Source of the DNA: Jatrophihabitans telluris
GTDB lineage: Bacteria > Actinomycetota > Actinomycetes > Mycobacteriales > Jatrophihabitantaceae
Length of the DNA stretch: 64,000 nt
Reading direction: 5' to 3'
Assembly (NCBI RefSeq): GCF_023516435.1
Contig: NZ_CP097332.1
Coordinates: 2,170,001-2,234,000, forward strand
Of this stretch, positions 16,009-24,378 are shown one piece after another. The translations under genes and the position numbers were made by a program. The notes beneath the pieces are model-generated. The model saw only the letters and a program-made list of their open reading frames with translations, had not been told where the DNA came from and did no database searches. Every line of letters begins with the position of its first letter. The first letter of the stretch is position 1.

Positions 16009-17353
16009 TGTGACACCGGCCGATGCGCACGACTCGGCGTCGGCCGAGACCGAACCGGTTCTGCTCCGCTCTCCGCGCGAGGGCACACCGAGGCCACTGA
16101 CCACGGCCGCTGATCTGGCCGAGGCCGTGTCGAGGATCGCGGCCGGGACGGGCCCGGTGGCCTTGGACGCCGAACGCGCATCGGGTTACCGCTACAGCCA
16201 GCGTGCCTATCTGGTTCAGCTGAGGCGTGCGGGCACCGGAACTCTGCTGATCGATCCGATCGCGCTGCCTGACCTCAGCTCGGTGAAGGAGGCCATCGGC
16301 GATGCGGAGTGGATCCTGCACGCCGCGAACCAGGACCTACCGTGCCTGGAAGAAATCGGCTTGCGTCCGGCCCGCCTGTTCGACACCGAGCTGGTCGGGC
16401 GCCTGCTCGGTTCCGAACGGGTCGCCCTGGGCACGATGCTGGAGCGCTACGTCGGCATCTCGCTGGAGAAGGGGCACTCCGCCGCGGACTGGTCGACCCG
16501 ACCCCTTCCGGACTCCTGGCTGGACTACGCCGCCCTCGACGTGGAGTTGCTGTTGGAGCTTCGGGATGTCCTGCTCGCCGAGCTCGAGGCGTCCGGCAAG
16601 CTCGAGTGGGCCGCACAGGAGTGTGAGGCGGTACGGCTGGCGCCACCAGCACCGCCGCGGGCCGAACCATGGCGACGAATCTCGGGAATCCACGCCATCC
16701 GCAATCGTCGCCAACTGGCAATCGCACGGGCGATGTGGGAGGCCCGGGACCGCCGGGCCGCCGAGCGCGACATCGCGAGCGGGCGGGTGTTGCCCGATGC
16801 CGCGATCGTCGCCGCGATCCGCGCCAATCCGAAGACCATGCCGGAGCTGGCCGCTCTCCCGGTTTTCGCCGGGCCGCGCCAACGTCAGCTGACCGGGTAC
16901 TGGTTCCGCGCGCTGGAGGCGGGCAGGCGCACGCCCGAGGACGAGCTGCCCATGGTGTCGCAACCGCTCACCGATCCGGATGCGATGCCGGCACCGGCTC
17001 GCTGGCGCGACCGCGATCCCGCCGCCGCCGTCCGCCTGGCGGCGGTCAAGGACGTGGTCGCCGATACCGCGGAACGGTTCACCGTCGTGGGGCAGAACCT
17101 GCTTGCGGGCGACGTCGGCCGCCGGCTGGCCTGGCGTCCCCCGTCGCCGCCTACGTCCGAGGTCGTCGCCTCTCGGCTGAGCGAGCTCGGTGCGCGGCCC
17201 TGGCAGATCGACCTGCTGGCCGACGGACTTGCCGAGGCGCTGAGTCGACCGGTGGAGACGACGCCGACCGAGGCTGGCGTCGATGTCCAGACCAACGACG
17301 AGCAGAGCGACGTCCAGACCAACGACGAGCAGAGCGACGCCTCCCCGAGCTGA
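15998..17353 (+). CDS. rnd: Ribonuclease D (3'-5' exonuclease with HRDC domain)
   Basis: The 451-residue protein has a DEDD exonuclease domain: ALDAERASGYRYSQ (DxE with Asp and Glu), ILHAANQDLPCL, and the YAALDVELL motif. A linker and an HRDC-like helical region follow (RNRRQLAIARAMWEARD). Expected role: trimming 3' ends of stable RNA precursors. The start is GTG, overlapping DUF3000. The C-terminus ends in a duplicated 9-residue unit (DVQTNDEQS twice, 17282-17335) encoded by a 27-bp tandem repeat, probably a slippage product outside the folded domains. Confidence 0.9.
   Translation: MTGDVTPADAHDSASAETEPVLLRSPREGTPRPLTTAADLAEAVSRIAAGTGPVALDAERASGYRYSQRAYLVQLRRAGTGTLLIDPIALPDLSSVKEAIGDAEWILHAANQDLPCLEEIGLRPARLFDTELVGRLLGSERVALGTMLERYVGISLEKGHSAADWSTRPLPDSWLDYAALDVELLLELRDVLLAELEASGKLEWAAQECEAVRLAPPAPPRAEPWRRISGIHAIRNRRQLAIARAMWEARDRRAAERDIASGRVLPDAAIVAAIRANPKTMPELAALPVFAGPRQRQLTGYWFRALEAGRRTPEDELPMVSQPLTDPDAMPAPARWRDRDPAAAVRLAAVKDVVADTAERFTVVGQNLLAGDVGRRLAWRPPSPPTSEVVASRLSELGARPWQIDLLADGLAEALSRPVETTPTEAGVDVQTNDEQSDVQTNDEQSDASPS
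17282..17335 (+). repeat. 27-bp in-frame tandem repeat in the rnd tail
   Basis: Two adjacent 27-bp copies (17282-17308 and 17309-17335) differ at one base and encode DVQTNDEQS twice. Immediately after the stop codon a different 16-bp tandem pair occurs at 17351-17382. Both lie at the 3' end of the gene, so this end appears prone to replication slippage. Confidence 0.85.
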
Positions 17354-17382
17354 GCCTGTAGTGGGCTGAGCCTGCAGTGGGC
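17351..17382 (+). repeat. 16-bp tandem repeat spanning the rnd stop
   Basis: TGAGCCTGTAGTGGGC (17351-17366) is followed by TGAGCCTGCAGTGGGC (17367-17382), one mismatch. The first TGA is the rnd stop codon, so the second copy gives another in-register TGA after 16 bases. No function is evident. Confidence 0.8.
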
Positions 17383-17460
17383 TGAACCGGGCGGCACTGG
17401 GTTTCGTCCAGATCACAGTGGGCGCGTCTCTGTTCGCGGGCCGTCAGCGGCTACAGTTAA

Positions 17461-17476
17461 GTTACTGGCTGGTAAC
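17461..17476. promoter_or_regulatory. Candidate operator upstream of fadA-fadB
   Basis: GTTACTGGCTGGTAAC is an inverted repeat (GTTAC / GTAAC, 6-bp spacer) located 45 bp before the fadA start. Its form resembles sites of TetR-type regulators of fatty-acid degradation in actinobacteria. The matching regulator is not in this window, so the identity is inferred. Confidence 0.5.
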
Positions 17477-17520
17477 ACGGGCCGGGCACCAACGCTGACG
17501 CCAAGTTCAGGGAGATCGCT

Positions 17521-18729
17521 GTGACCGGAAGACAAGTCAAGGACGTCGTCTTCGTCGACGGGGCCCGGACCCCGTTCGGCAAGGCCGCCAAGGGGATGTA
17601 TGCCGAGACCAGGGCCGATGACCTCATCGTCGCGGTGATCCGCGAACTCGTGCGCCGCCATCCCGAACTTCCCGCCGAGCGCATCGACGAGGTTGCCATC
17701 GCGGCGACCACCCAGATCGGAGATCAGGGTCTGACCATCGGCCGGGTGGCGACGCTGCTGGCCGGTCTGCCGAAGTCCGTCCCGGGTTACGCCATCGATC
17801 GGATGTGTGCCGGTGGCATGACCGCGGTGACGACGGTGGCCGGCTCCATCGCCTTCGGTGCCTACGACGTGGCCATCGCCGGCGGCGTCGAGCACATGGG
17901 CCGGCACCCGATGGGTGAGTCGGCCGATCCGAACCCCCGGTTCCTGTCCGACAAGCTCGTCGACCTGTCGGCGCTGTCGATGGGCGCGACCGCCGAGAAC
18001 CTGCACGATCGGTTCCCGCAGCTGACTCGGGAGCGGTCCGACCGTTACGCCCTGCGCAGCCAGGAGAAGGTCGCCAAGGCCTACGCCGAAGGCAAGATCC
18101 AGCCCGACCTCGTCCCGGTCGCGACGCGATCGGCCGAGTCTGGTTGGGGCCTGGCGGTCAAGGACGAACCCCCACGCCCGGGCACCACGCTGGCCGACCT
18201 CGCCGGGCTCAAGACCCCGTTCCGTCCCCACGGCCGAGTCACGGCCGGAAATGCCGCGGGCCTCAACGACGGCGCGACCGCGTGCATCCTCGCCTCGGCG
18301 GAGGCGGCAGCCGAACTGGGGTTGCCGGCGAAGATGAGGCTCGTCGGCTACGGCTTCGCCGGTGTCGACCCCGAGGTGATGGGGGTAGGTCCCATCCCGT
18401 CCACCGAGCGCGCCTTCCGCTCGACCGGACTGAGCATCGACGACATCGGTCTGTTCGAACTCAACGAAGCCTTCGCCGTCCAGGTCCTGGCCTTCCTGGA
18501 TCACTACGGAATCGACGATGACGACCCGCGGGTGAATCCCTACGGTGGCGCGATCGCGCTCGGTCATCCGCTGGCCTCATCCGGCGTACGGCTGATGACC
18601 CAGCTGGCGCGGCAGTTCGCCGAACACCCGCAGGTGCGCTACGGCCTGACGGCCATGTGCGTCGGCTTCGGCCAGGGCGGCAGCGTCATCTGGGAGAACC
18701 CGCACTACGACAACGGAGGAAACGCCTGA
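17521..18729 (+). CDS. fadA: Acetyl-CoA acyltransferase (3-ketoacyl-CoA thiolase) FadA
   Basis: The 402-residue thiolase cleaves 3-ketoacyl-CoA in beta-oxidation. The nucleophilic Cys is near residue 96 in DRMCAGGM. The GHP motif (ALGHPLASSG) and the second Cys in MCVGFGQGG are present, with NEAFAVQ also conserved. A GTG start follows AGGGAG. The stop overlaps the fadB start by one base (TGATG), so the alpha and beta subunits are translated together. They probably form an FadAB complex in the cytosol. Confidence 0.93.
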   Translation: MTGRQVKDVVFVDGARTPFGKAAKGMYAETRADDLIVAVIRELVRRHPELPAERIDEVAIAATTQIGDQGLTIGRVATLLAGLPKSVPGYAIDRMCAGGMTAVTTVAGSIAFGAYDVAIAGGVEHMGRHPMGESADPNPRFLSDKLVDLSALSMGATAENLHDRFPQLTRERSDRYALRSQEKVAKAYAEGKIQPDLVPVATRSAESGWGLAVKDEPPRPGTTLADLAGLKTPFRPHGRVTAGNAAGLNDGATACILASAEAAAELGLPAKMRLVGYGFAGVDPEVMGVGPIPSTERAFRSTGLSIDDIGLFELNEAFAVQVLAFLDHYGIDDDDPRVNPYGGAIALGHPLASSGVRLMTQLARQFAEHPQVRYGLTAMCVGFGQGGSVIWENPHYDNGGNA

Positions 18730-20849
18730 TGAGCACAGCGGCCACGACCACCCCGGACTTCGCCGACGAGGTCGTCACTCGCGCCCTGGTCACCTTCCTC
18801 GAGGTTCCCGCACTCGCCGGGGAGCTTGCCCTGATCACGCTGGACAACGGCCACGACCACACCCGGCCCTCCACCTTCGGCCCGGCCGGTCTGCGTTCGC
18901 TCGATGCGGCCGTGGACACAGTCACGAACCGCAGCCCCAAGGTGAGCGCCGTGGCGGTGACCGGGAAGCCGTTCATCTTCGCGGTCGGTGCGGACATCAC
19001 CGGGGTCGGCCTCATCAACGACCGGGAGCAGGCCCTCGCGGTAGCCCGCCAGGGTCACGACGTGTTTGCGCGCATTCGAGACCTGGACGTACCCACCTTC
19101 GCCTTCGTCAACGGCGCGGTGATGGGAGGCGGCCTGGAACTGGCTCTGCACTGTGACTACCGGACCGTCTCGAACTCGGCGGCCGCGATCGCGTTCCCCG
19201 AATGCTTTCTCGGACTGGTGCCCGGTTGGGGCGGTACCCAGCTGCTGCCGAACCTGATCGGCGCCCGGGCGGCGATCACGGTCATCGTCGAGAACGCGCT
19301 CAACCAGAACAAGATGCTCAACCCCAAGCAGGCCACCGACCTGGGCATCTTCGACCAGCGTCTGGACTCGGCCGATTTCCTGGCCGAGTCGTTGCGCTGG
19401 GCGGCGCAGGTCCTGTCCGGTCAGGTTGCGATCACGCGGCCGGAGGTGGACCGCGGTGACGGCTGGGACAGTGCCGTGCTCGCCGGCCGGGCGTTCGTCG
19501 ACCTCAAGGTCGCCGGAGCGGCGCCGGCCCCCTATCGTGCCCTCGATCTGATAGCCCTCGCCAAGACCGCGGACTTTGCGACCGGAACCGCGGCCGAGGA
19601 CGACGCGCTCGCCGACCTGATCATGACCGACGAGCTGCGGGCCGGGCTGTACGCCTTCGATCTGGTCAACAAGCGGGCCAAACGCCCGGCCGGCGCCCCC
19701 GACAAGTCGCTGGCGCGCAAGCTCACGAAGGTCGGCATCGTCGGTGCTGGATTGATGGCCGGACAGATGGCGCTGCTGTTCGCCCGCCGGCTGGAAGTTC
19801 CGGTCGTTCTGACCGACCTGGACCAAACCCGCCTCGACCGCGGCGTGGGCTACGTGCACTCCGAGATCGATCAGCTGCTGGCCAAACGGCGGATCAACCC
19901 GGACAAGGCCAACCGGCTCAAGGACCTGGTCACCGGCTCGCTCACCAAGGACGCCTTTGCCGACGCCGACTTCGTGATCGAAGCCGTCTTCGAGGAGATG
20001 TCGATCAAGCGGGCCGTGTTCGAGGATCTGGAGCAGTACGTCAAGCCCGACGCGATTCTGGCGACCAACACCTCGTCCCTGTCGATCACCGAGATGGCCC
20101 AAGGGCTGAGCAATCCGGAGCGCGTCGTCGGCTTCCACTTCTTCAACCCCGTAGCGATCATGCCGCTGGTCGAGATCGTGAGGGGCGAGCAGACGGACGA
20201 GCCGTCGCTGGCCACGGCCTTCGCCCTCGCCAAGCAGTTGAAGAAGACCGCGGTCGGCGTCAAGGACTCCCCCTCGTTCATCGTCAACCGGCTGCTCGGC
20301 CGGTTCATGGGCGAGGTGAGCCGCGTCGTCGACGAGGGGACACCGATCCAGGTCGCCGACGCCTCCGTCGGGGGGCTGGCCCCCATGGCTCCGTTCGTGT
20401 TGCTCGCCCTCGTCGGTCCGGCCATCGCGCTGCACAACGCCGAGACCCTGCACGCCGCCTTCGGCGACCGGTTCTACGTCTCGGACAACCTTCGCAGGAT
20501 CGTCGAACTCGGCAAACCCGGGATCTACCTGTGGGACTCGGGCAAGCCGGAGGTGGACCCCGAGCTCGCTGGGGTGTTCCAGACCGATCGGAATCCGGTC
20601 GAGCTGAGTCCGTCCGAAGTTCGCGAACGTGTGCTGCGGGCACTGGCCGAGGAAGCTCGGCTGATGCTGGACGAGGGTGTCGCGGCGGAGCCACAGGATC
20701 TCGACCTGGCGATGATCACGGGAGCGGGGTTCTCCTTCTTCAACGGTGGTCTGACCCCACTGCTGGACCGTACCGGCACCTCGGAGTCGGTAACCGGCCA
20801 CCGCTTCCTGCCCTCCGGCACAGCAAACGTCGCCGGCGTGCCGCACTGA
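18729..20849 (+). CDS. fadB: Fatty acid oxidation complex alpha subunit (enoyl-CoA hydratase / 3-hydroxyacyl-CoA dehydrogenase)
   Basis: The 706-residue fusion has an N-terminal crotonase domain (about 1-310: VGADITG, NGAVMGGGLELALHC, ECFLGLVPGWGG). Next is an NAD-binding dehydrogenase domain from about residue 330 (VGIVGAGLMAGQMA, NTSSLSITEMA, FHFFNPVAIMPLVEIV), and then the C-terminal dehydrogenase domain. It catalyses hydration and NAD-dependent oxidation of fatty acyl-CoA intermediates. It forms the fadAB operon with the preceding thiolase gene. It converges on the next gene with essentially no gap. Confidence 0.93.
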   Translation: MSTAATTTPDFADEVVTRALVTFLEVPALAGELALITLDNGHDHTRPSTFGPAGLRSLDAAVDTVTNRSPKVSAVAVTGKPFIFAVGADITGVGLINDREQALAVARQGHDVFARIRDLDVPTFAFVNGAVMGGGLELALHCDYRTVSNSAAAIAFPECFLGLVPGWGGTQLLPNLIGARAAITVIVENALNQNKMLNPKQATDLGIFDQRLDSADFLAESLRWAAQVLSGQVAITRPEVDRGDGWDSAVLAGRAFVDLKVAGAAPAPYRALDLIALAKTADFATGTAAEDDALADLIMTDELRAGLYAFDLVNKRAKRPAGAPDKSLARKLTKVGIVGAGLMAGQMALLFARRLEVPVVLTDLDQTRLDRGVGYVHSEIDQLLAKRRINPDKANRLKDLVTGSLTKDAFADADFVIEAVFEEMSIKRAVFEDLEQYVKPDAILATNTSSLSITEMAQGLSNPERVVGFHFFNPVAIMPLVEIVRGEQTDEPSLATAFALAKQLKKTAVGVKDSPSFIVNRLLGRFMGEVSRVVDEGTPIQVADASVGGLAPMAPFVLLALVGPAIALHNAETLHAAFGDRFYVSDNLRRIVELGKPGIYLWDSGKPEVDPELAGVFQTDRNPVELSPSEVRERVLRALAEEARLMLDEGVAAEPQDLDLAMITGAGFSFFNGGLTPLLDRTGTSESVTGHRFLPSGTANVAGVPH

Positions 20850-20850
20850 C

Positions 20851-22317
20851 TCAGGGCGCCTGATCGAGAGCCAGCAGGTTCTTCAGGCCGATGTCGAGCA
20901 GCGAGGCCTTCTGCGATCCCGGTTGGTAACCCACGACCACGCCCTCGGTGCCCAGGCCGACGACCTGCGCGTTCCACCACAACGGTCGCAGCGGCGCCTC
21001 GATCGGAAAACCGCCGGTGCCGATGACCGGTGAGGTGGTGCTCGGCGATGAACTCGGGCCGGCCGGGTTTCCGGCGGTTCCCGCGCTGCCGGTGCCGGCC
21101 GGGGACAGCGACGGCGAAACGGAGCTCGACGCGGTGCTGGGCCGGTTCAGGGTCGCGGCCAGGGCCAGCACCTCCAGGGGCTTCTGCTCGGTGCCCACCG
21201 GGGTGATCGTGGCGATGATCAGGCGTCGTCGCGAGCCGACCTGCGCATAGACGGCAAAGGCGGTGGCGTCGCCGGAGAAGCGCGCCGGACCGGTCACGGT
21301 CAGTCCGCGACTGGCGGGGAACCATCGGGTGCCGGCCACCACCGTAGGGGTGGCCGACGGTGTGGCCGACACGGTCGACGAGCCGCCGCTGTCGGCTGAG
21401 GGGGACGTCGGTGCCGTCTGGGTCGGGCTGGCCGTCGTCGTCGCGGTAGAGGTCAGAAACTTCAATGGCATCAGGCCGAACTGGCGGCGGACGAGGTCCC
21501 ACACGAGCAGCCCGTCACCTCCCGCGACCAGCGGGTGGATCGCGCCCAGCGGGCGGATCGTGCCGTCCGGGCGCAGCAGCGCCGCAGTGGCCGAGGTCGG
21601 TTCGAGCGTGACCCCGCCGTCGACCACGACATTCTCCGGCCGCCACGCCACCAGCCCGACCGCGGTGTCGGCCCCGACCCGCATACCGCGCGGCAGAATC
21701 TCCAGGTTTCCCACCACGTCCCCGGCGGCGTTGAACCGTCGGGCCACGTAGTCGGCCGGTTCACTGCTCGTCGACACCGACGTCGCGGAGTTCGCCGCGG
21801 ACGTCGAGCTGCTGGCGGTCGGGGTCGGCGTGAGGACCACGCCCGGATCGACGACCGCGGCCTCGACCACGACGGCGGTACCGGGCCGGGCCGCCGGGAG
21901 CACGGCGTCGGCGAATCCCAGGTCGCTGACCGCGAGGTTCTTGCGAATGGCGTAGGCGTGTTGGTGATCGCCCACCACCGCCAGCACGACCGACAGGCCG
22001 CCGTTCGTCAGGACCGACCGGGCCAGCGCGTGGTCGGGTAAGGCAACGCGCGTGGTGCGCTTACCGGAGCGGACCAGGACGGCGCCACTGCTCGTCACCG
22101 CGATCGTTGCCGGAAGCGCGGTCGGGGCGGTGACGCTGCCGGAGGGCACCACCGACGTCCCGCTCGGCCGGGAGGACGGCTGTGGTTCGCCCAGCGCGAT
22201 CAACAGCACGGCAACCGCCAGCAGGGCGAGCACTCCGAAGGCCGGATGTGCCGTCCAACGACCTGACCGGATGCGCGAGAGCAACGCCGTCCGCGGCGCG
22301 TGGGTGGGATGGTTCAT
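20851..22317 (-). CDS. Membrane-anchored Ser/Thr-rich protein of unknown function
   Basis: The 488-residue protein has a cytosolic N-terminus, one hydrophobic helix (FGVLALLAVAVLLIALG, about residues 27-43) and a large extracytoplasmic part. That part alternates strand-rich segments with Ser/Thr/Pro-rich linkers (around residues 160-185, 285-320 and 400-430). No catalytic motif or known domain was recognised. It lies 58 bp downstream of a histidine kinase gene on the same strand, so it may be a third member of that operon, for example a sensor accessory or a regulated surface protein. The stop abuts the converging fadB stop. Confidence 0.6.
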   Translation of the reverse strand: MNHPTHAPRTALLSRIRSGRWTAHPAFGVLALLAVAVLLIALGEPQPSSRPSGTSVVPSGSVTAPTALPATIAVTSSGAVLVRSGKRTTRVALPDHALARSVLTNGGLSVVLAVVGDHQHAYAIRKNLAVSDLGFADAVLPAARPGTAVVVEAAVVDPGVVLTPTPTASSSTSAANSATSVSTSSEPADYVARRFNAAGDVVGNLEILPRGMRVGADTAVGLVAWRPENVVVDGGVTLEPTSATAALLRPDGTIRPLGAIHPLVAGGDGLLVWDLVRRQFGLMPLKFLTSTATTTASPTQTAPTSPSADSGGSSTVSATPSATPTVVAGTRWFPASRGLTVTGPARFSGDATAFAVYAQVGSRRRLIIATITPVGTEQKPLEVLALAATLNRPSTASSSVSPSLSPAGTGSAGTAGNPAGPSSSPSTTSPVIGTGGFPIEAPLRPLWWNAQVVGLGTEGVVVGYQPGSQKASLLDIGLKNLLALDQAP

Positions 22318-22375
22318 GGCTCAGGCGAGCTTAGGACATCGCCCTGTGCTGCTCGATGGGCCTGACGCTGATGGC

Positions 22376-23572
22376 TCACACGGCCGCGTGCGCGGCCACC
22401 GGGGTCGTCGTCAGCGGAAGAGCGATCTCGACGCGCAGCCCACCGGCCGGTTGGGCCTCGGCCCGGATCGCGCCGTGATGGGCATCGACGATCGCCTTCA
22501 CGATCGACAGCCCGAGGCCGGCGCCGCGCTGCTGGGTCCGAGCCCGGCCACCGCGCCGGAAGGCGTCGAACAGGCCCTCGACCTCCTCGGGCGCGACGGC
22601 GACGCCGGAGTTGGAGACGACGATGATCGCGGCCGGGAACCCGCCGCGGACGTCATGGGAGACCTCGATCCGAACCCAGCCGCCGGGCACGTTGTACCGG
22701 ACGGCGTTCTCGACCAGGTTGCCGATGACCCGTTCCAGCAGGCGGGGATCTCCGGTCGTGCGGACCGCCTCCCCCTCGGAGGAGATCACGATGCCGCGAG
22801 TGGCGGCTTCCGATTCGGCCGCCGCGACCGCGTTCGGGATCAGGTCGTTGATCGTGATCGCCTCGGAGACCTCCAGGCCCTGGCCCTCCCGACCCTGCAG
22901 CCGGGCCAGGGCCAAAAGCGCGTCAGCCAGCCGCTGGGCGCGGTTGGTGGCATCACGCAGCACCTCGCCCATGCGACGCAGATCCTCCACGCTGGCCTTG
23001 GGATCGGACAGGGTCACGTCCAGCTCGGTCTGGATCACGGCCAACGGCGTGCGCAATTCGTGGCTGGCGTTGGCGACGAAGCGCCGCTGGCTGCTGAAGG
23101 CGGCATCCAGTCGGCCCAGCATGTCGTCGAAGGTGTCCGCCAGTTCCCGTAGTTCGTCGTCCGGACCACCGAGCCCGATTCGCTCGCTGAGGGTCTTGGT
23201 GGACAGCCGGCGAGCGGTCGCGGTGATCCGGGCGACCGGCCGCAGCGCCTGCCGGGCGAGCAGATAGCCGCCGATCGAACCGATGAGCACGATGACGCCG
23301 AAGTACAGCAGGCCGTTGTTCAGCAGGTAGCTGAGGGAATCCTGACGAATGTGTGCCTGGCTCTGAGTGGGGTCCCAGCCGGTGTAACGGGTCCCACCGC
23401 TGTCGATGATCGTGACCGGACCCGGCGGCAGCTGCTGCAGAACCTGATTCCGGGCCAGGGCACGGTCGAGCAGGATGTAGGAGGTCATGAGCAGCGCAGC
23501 ACCGATCAGCAGGACCAGCGCGCCGTACAACAGCGCCATCCTGATACGCAGTGTGGGCTGCACGAACCTCAC
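22376..23572 (-). CDS. Two-component sensor histidine kinase
   Basis: The 398-residue kinase has two membrane helices (about 11-33 and 88-105) around a short extracytoplasmic loop, then a HAMP region. The H-box is ASHELRTPL with the phospho-accepting His at 171. N-box (ENAVRYN), G-box and GLGLSIV motifs complete the HATPase domain. The small sensor loop (~50 residues) suggests membrane or envelope sensing. The start overlaps the regulator stop by four bases, as expected for a coupled pair. Confidence 0.93.
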   Translation of the reverse strand: MRFVQPTLRIRMALLYGALVLLIGAALLMTSYILLDRALARNQVLQQLPPGPVTIIDSGGTRYTGWDPTQSQAHIRQDSLSYLLNNGLLYFGVIVLIGSIGGYLLARQALRPVARITATARRLSTKTLSERIGLGGPDDELRELADTFDDMLGRLDAAFSSQRRFVANASHELRTPLAVIQTELDVTLSDPKASVEDLRRMGEVLRDATNRAQRLADALLALARLQGREGQGLEVSEAITINDLIPNAVAAAESEAATRGIVISSEGEAVRTTGDPRLLERVIGNLVENAVRYNVPGGWVRIEVSHDVRGGFPAAIIVVSNSGVAVAPEEVEGLFDAFRRGGRARTQQRGAGLGLSIVKAIVDAHHGAIRAEAQPAGGLRVEIALPLTTTPVAAHAAV

Positions 23573-24282
23573 GACTCGGACGTACTCCCGTCGCTGTTGT
23601 CGCCCTCGCCCTCGACGACCAGGGTCGGATCAATCCGGTAGCCGGATCCGACGACGGTCTCGATGATGGCCGGTTCACCCAGTTTGCGCCGCAACGTCAT
23701 CATCGTGACGCGGACGGTCGTGGTGAACGGGTCAGCATGTTCGTCCCATACCCGATCCAGCAGTTCCTCACTGGAAACAACGACGCCGGCGGCCGAGAGC
23801 AACGTCTCCAGCACGCCGAATTCCTTGCGGGTCAGGTCGACATTGCGGCCCGAGCGCAGCACGGTGCGCTTGGCCGGGTCCAGCACCAGGTCACCCGCCT
23901 GCAGGACGGGCGGCGCGGCCGGCGTCGCGCGCCGGCCGAGGGCGCGCACGCGGGCCACTAGTTCGGCGAACGCGAACGGCTTGGCCAGGTAATCGTCGGC
24001 CCCGAGCGCCAGCCCCTCGACCTTGTCCTCGATCGAGCCGCTCGCGGTGAGCATGATGACTCGGGTCAGCACACCCTCGTCGGTCAGTGAGCGGCAGATC
24101 TCGTCCCCACTCTTGCCGGGTAGGTCGCGGTCCAGCACCACGACGTCGTAGCGGGTGGTGGTGGCTTTGCTGAAGCCGTCGTCGCCGTCATAGGCAACAT
24201 CCACCGCCATGCCTTCTCGCCGCAGCCCCCGCACTACTGCATCGGCAAGCTGGGTCTCGTCCTCGACCACAAGTACGCGCAC
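23569..24282 (-). CDS. OmpR-family response regulator
   Basis: The 237-residue regulator has a receiver domain with acidic Glu7/Asp8, phospho-acceptor Asp51 (VVVLDRDLPG), the TASG threonine region and KPF. A winged-helix DNA-binding domain follows (LTRKEFGVLETLL and VRVTMMTLRRKLG). It heads the operon regulator-kinase-unknown membrane protein. Immediately upstream, in the gap to dxs, an inverted repeat ACCTTC-TCAC-GAAGGT occurs (24335-24350), which might be an autoregulatory site or part of the dxs 3' end. Confidence 0.93.
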   Translation of the reverse strand: MRVLVVEDETQLADAVVRGLRREGMAVDVAYDGDDGFSKATTTRYDVVVLDRDLPGKSGDEICRSLTDEGVLTRVIMLTASGSIEDKVEGLALGADDYLAKPFAFAELVARVRALGRRATPAAPPVLQAGDLVLDPAKRTVLRSGRNVDLTRKEFGVLETLLSAAGVVVSSEELLDRVWDEHADPFTTTVRVTMMTLRRKLGEPAIIETVVGSGYRIDPTLVVEGEGDNSDGSTSES

Positions 24283-24378
24283 GCTATCTCCGCTTTCTCG
24301 CCAGCTCCCGGCCGTCGTCCGGCCGGAAGATTTCCCCGTACCTTCTCACGAAGGTGTGTCCTGTGTTGACAACAAGCG

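Noticed and set aside
18705-20846. 713-residue open frame antisense to fadB
   Set aside because: Shadow of a strongly conserved gene; no family match and His/Gln/Arg bias.
24335-24350. Hairpin ACCTTC-TCAC-GAAGGT as the dxs terminator
   Set aside because: Only a 6-bp stem with no T-run; too weak to assign, and it could equally be an operator of the response-regulator gene, so it is only mentioned there.
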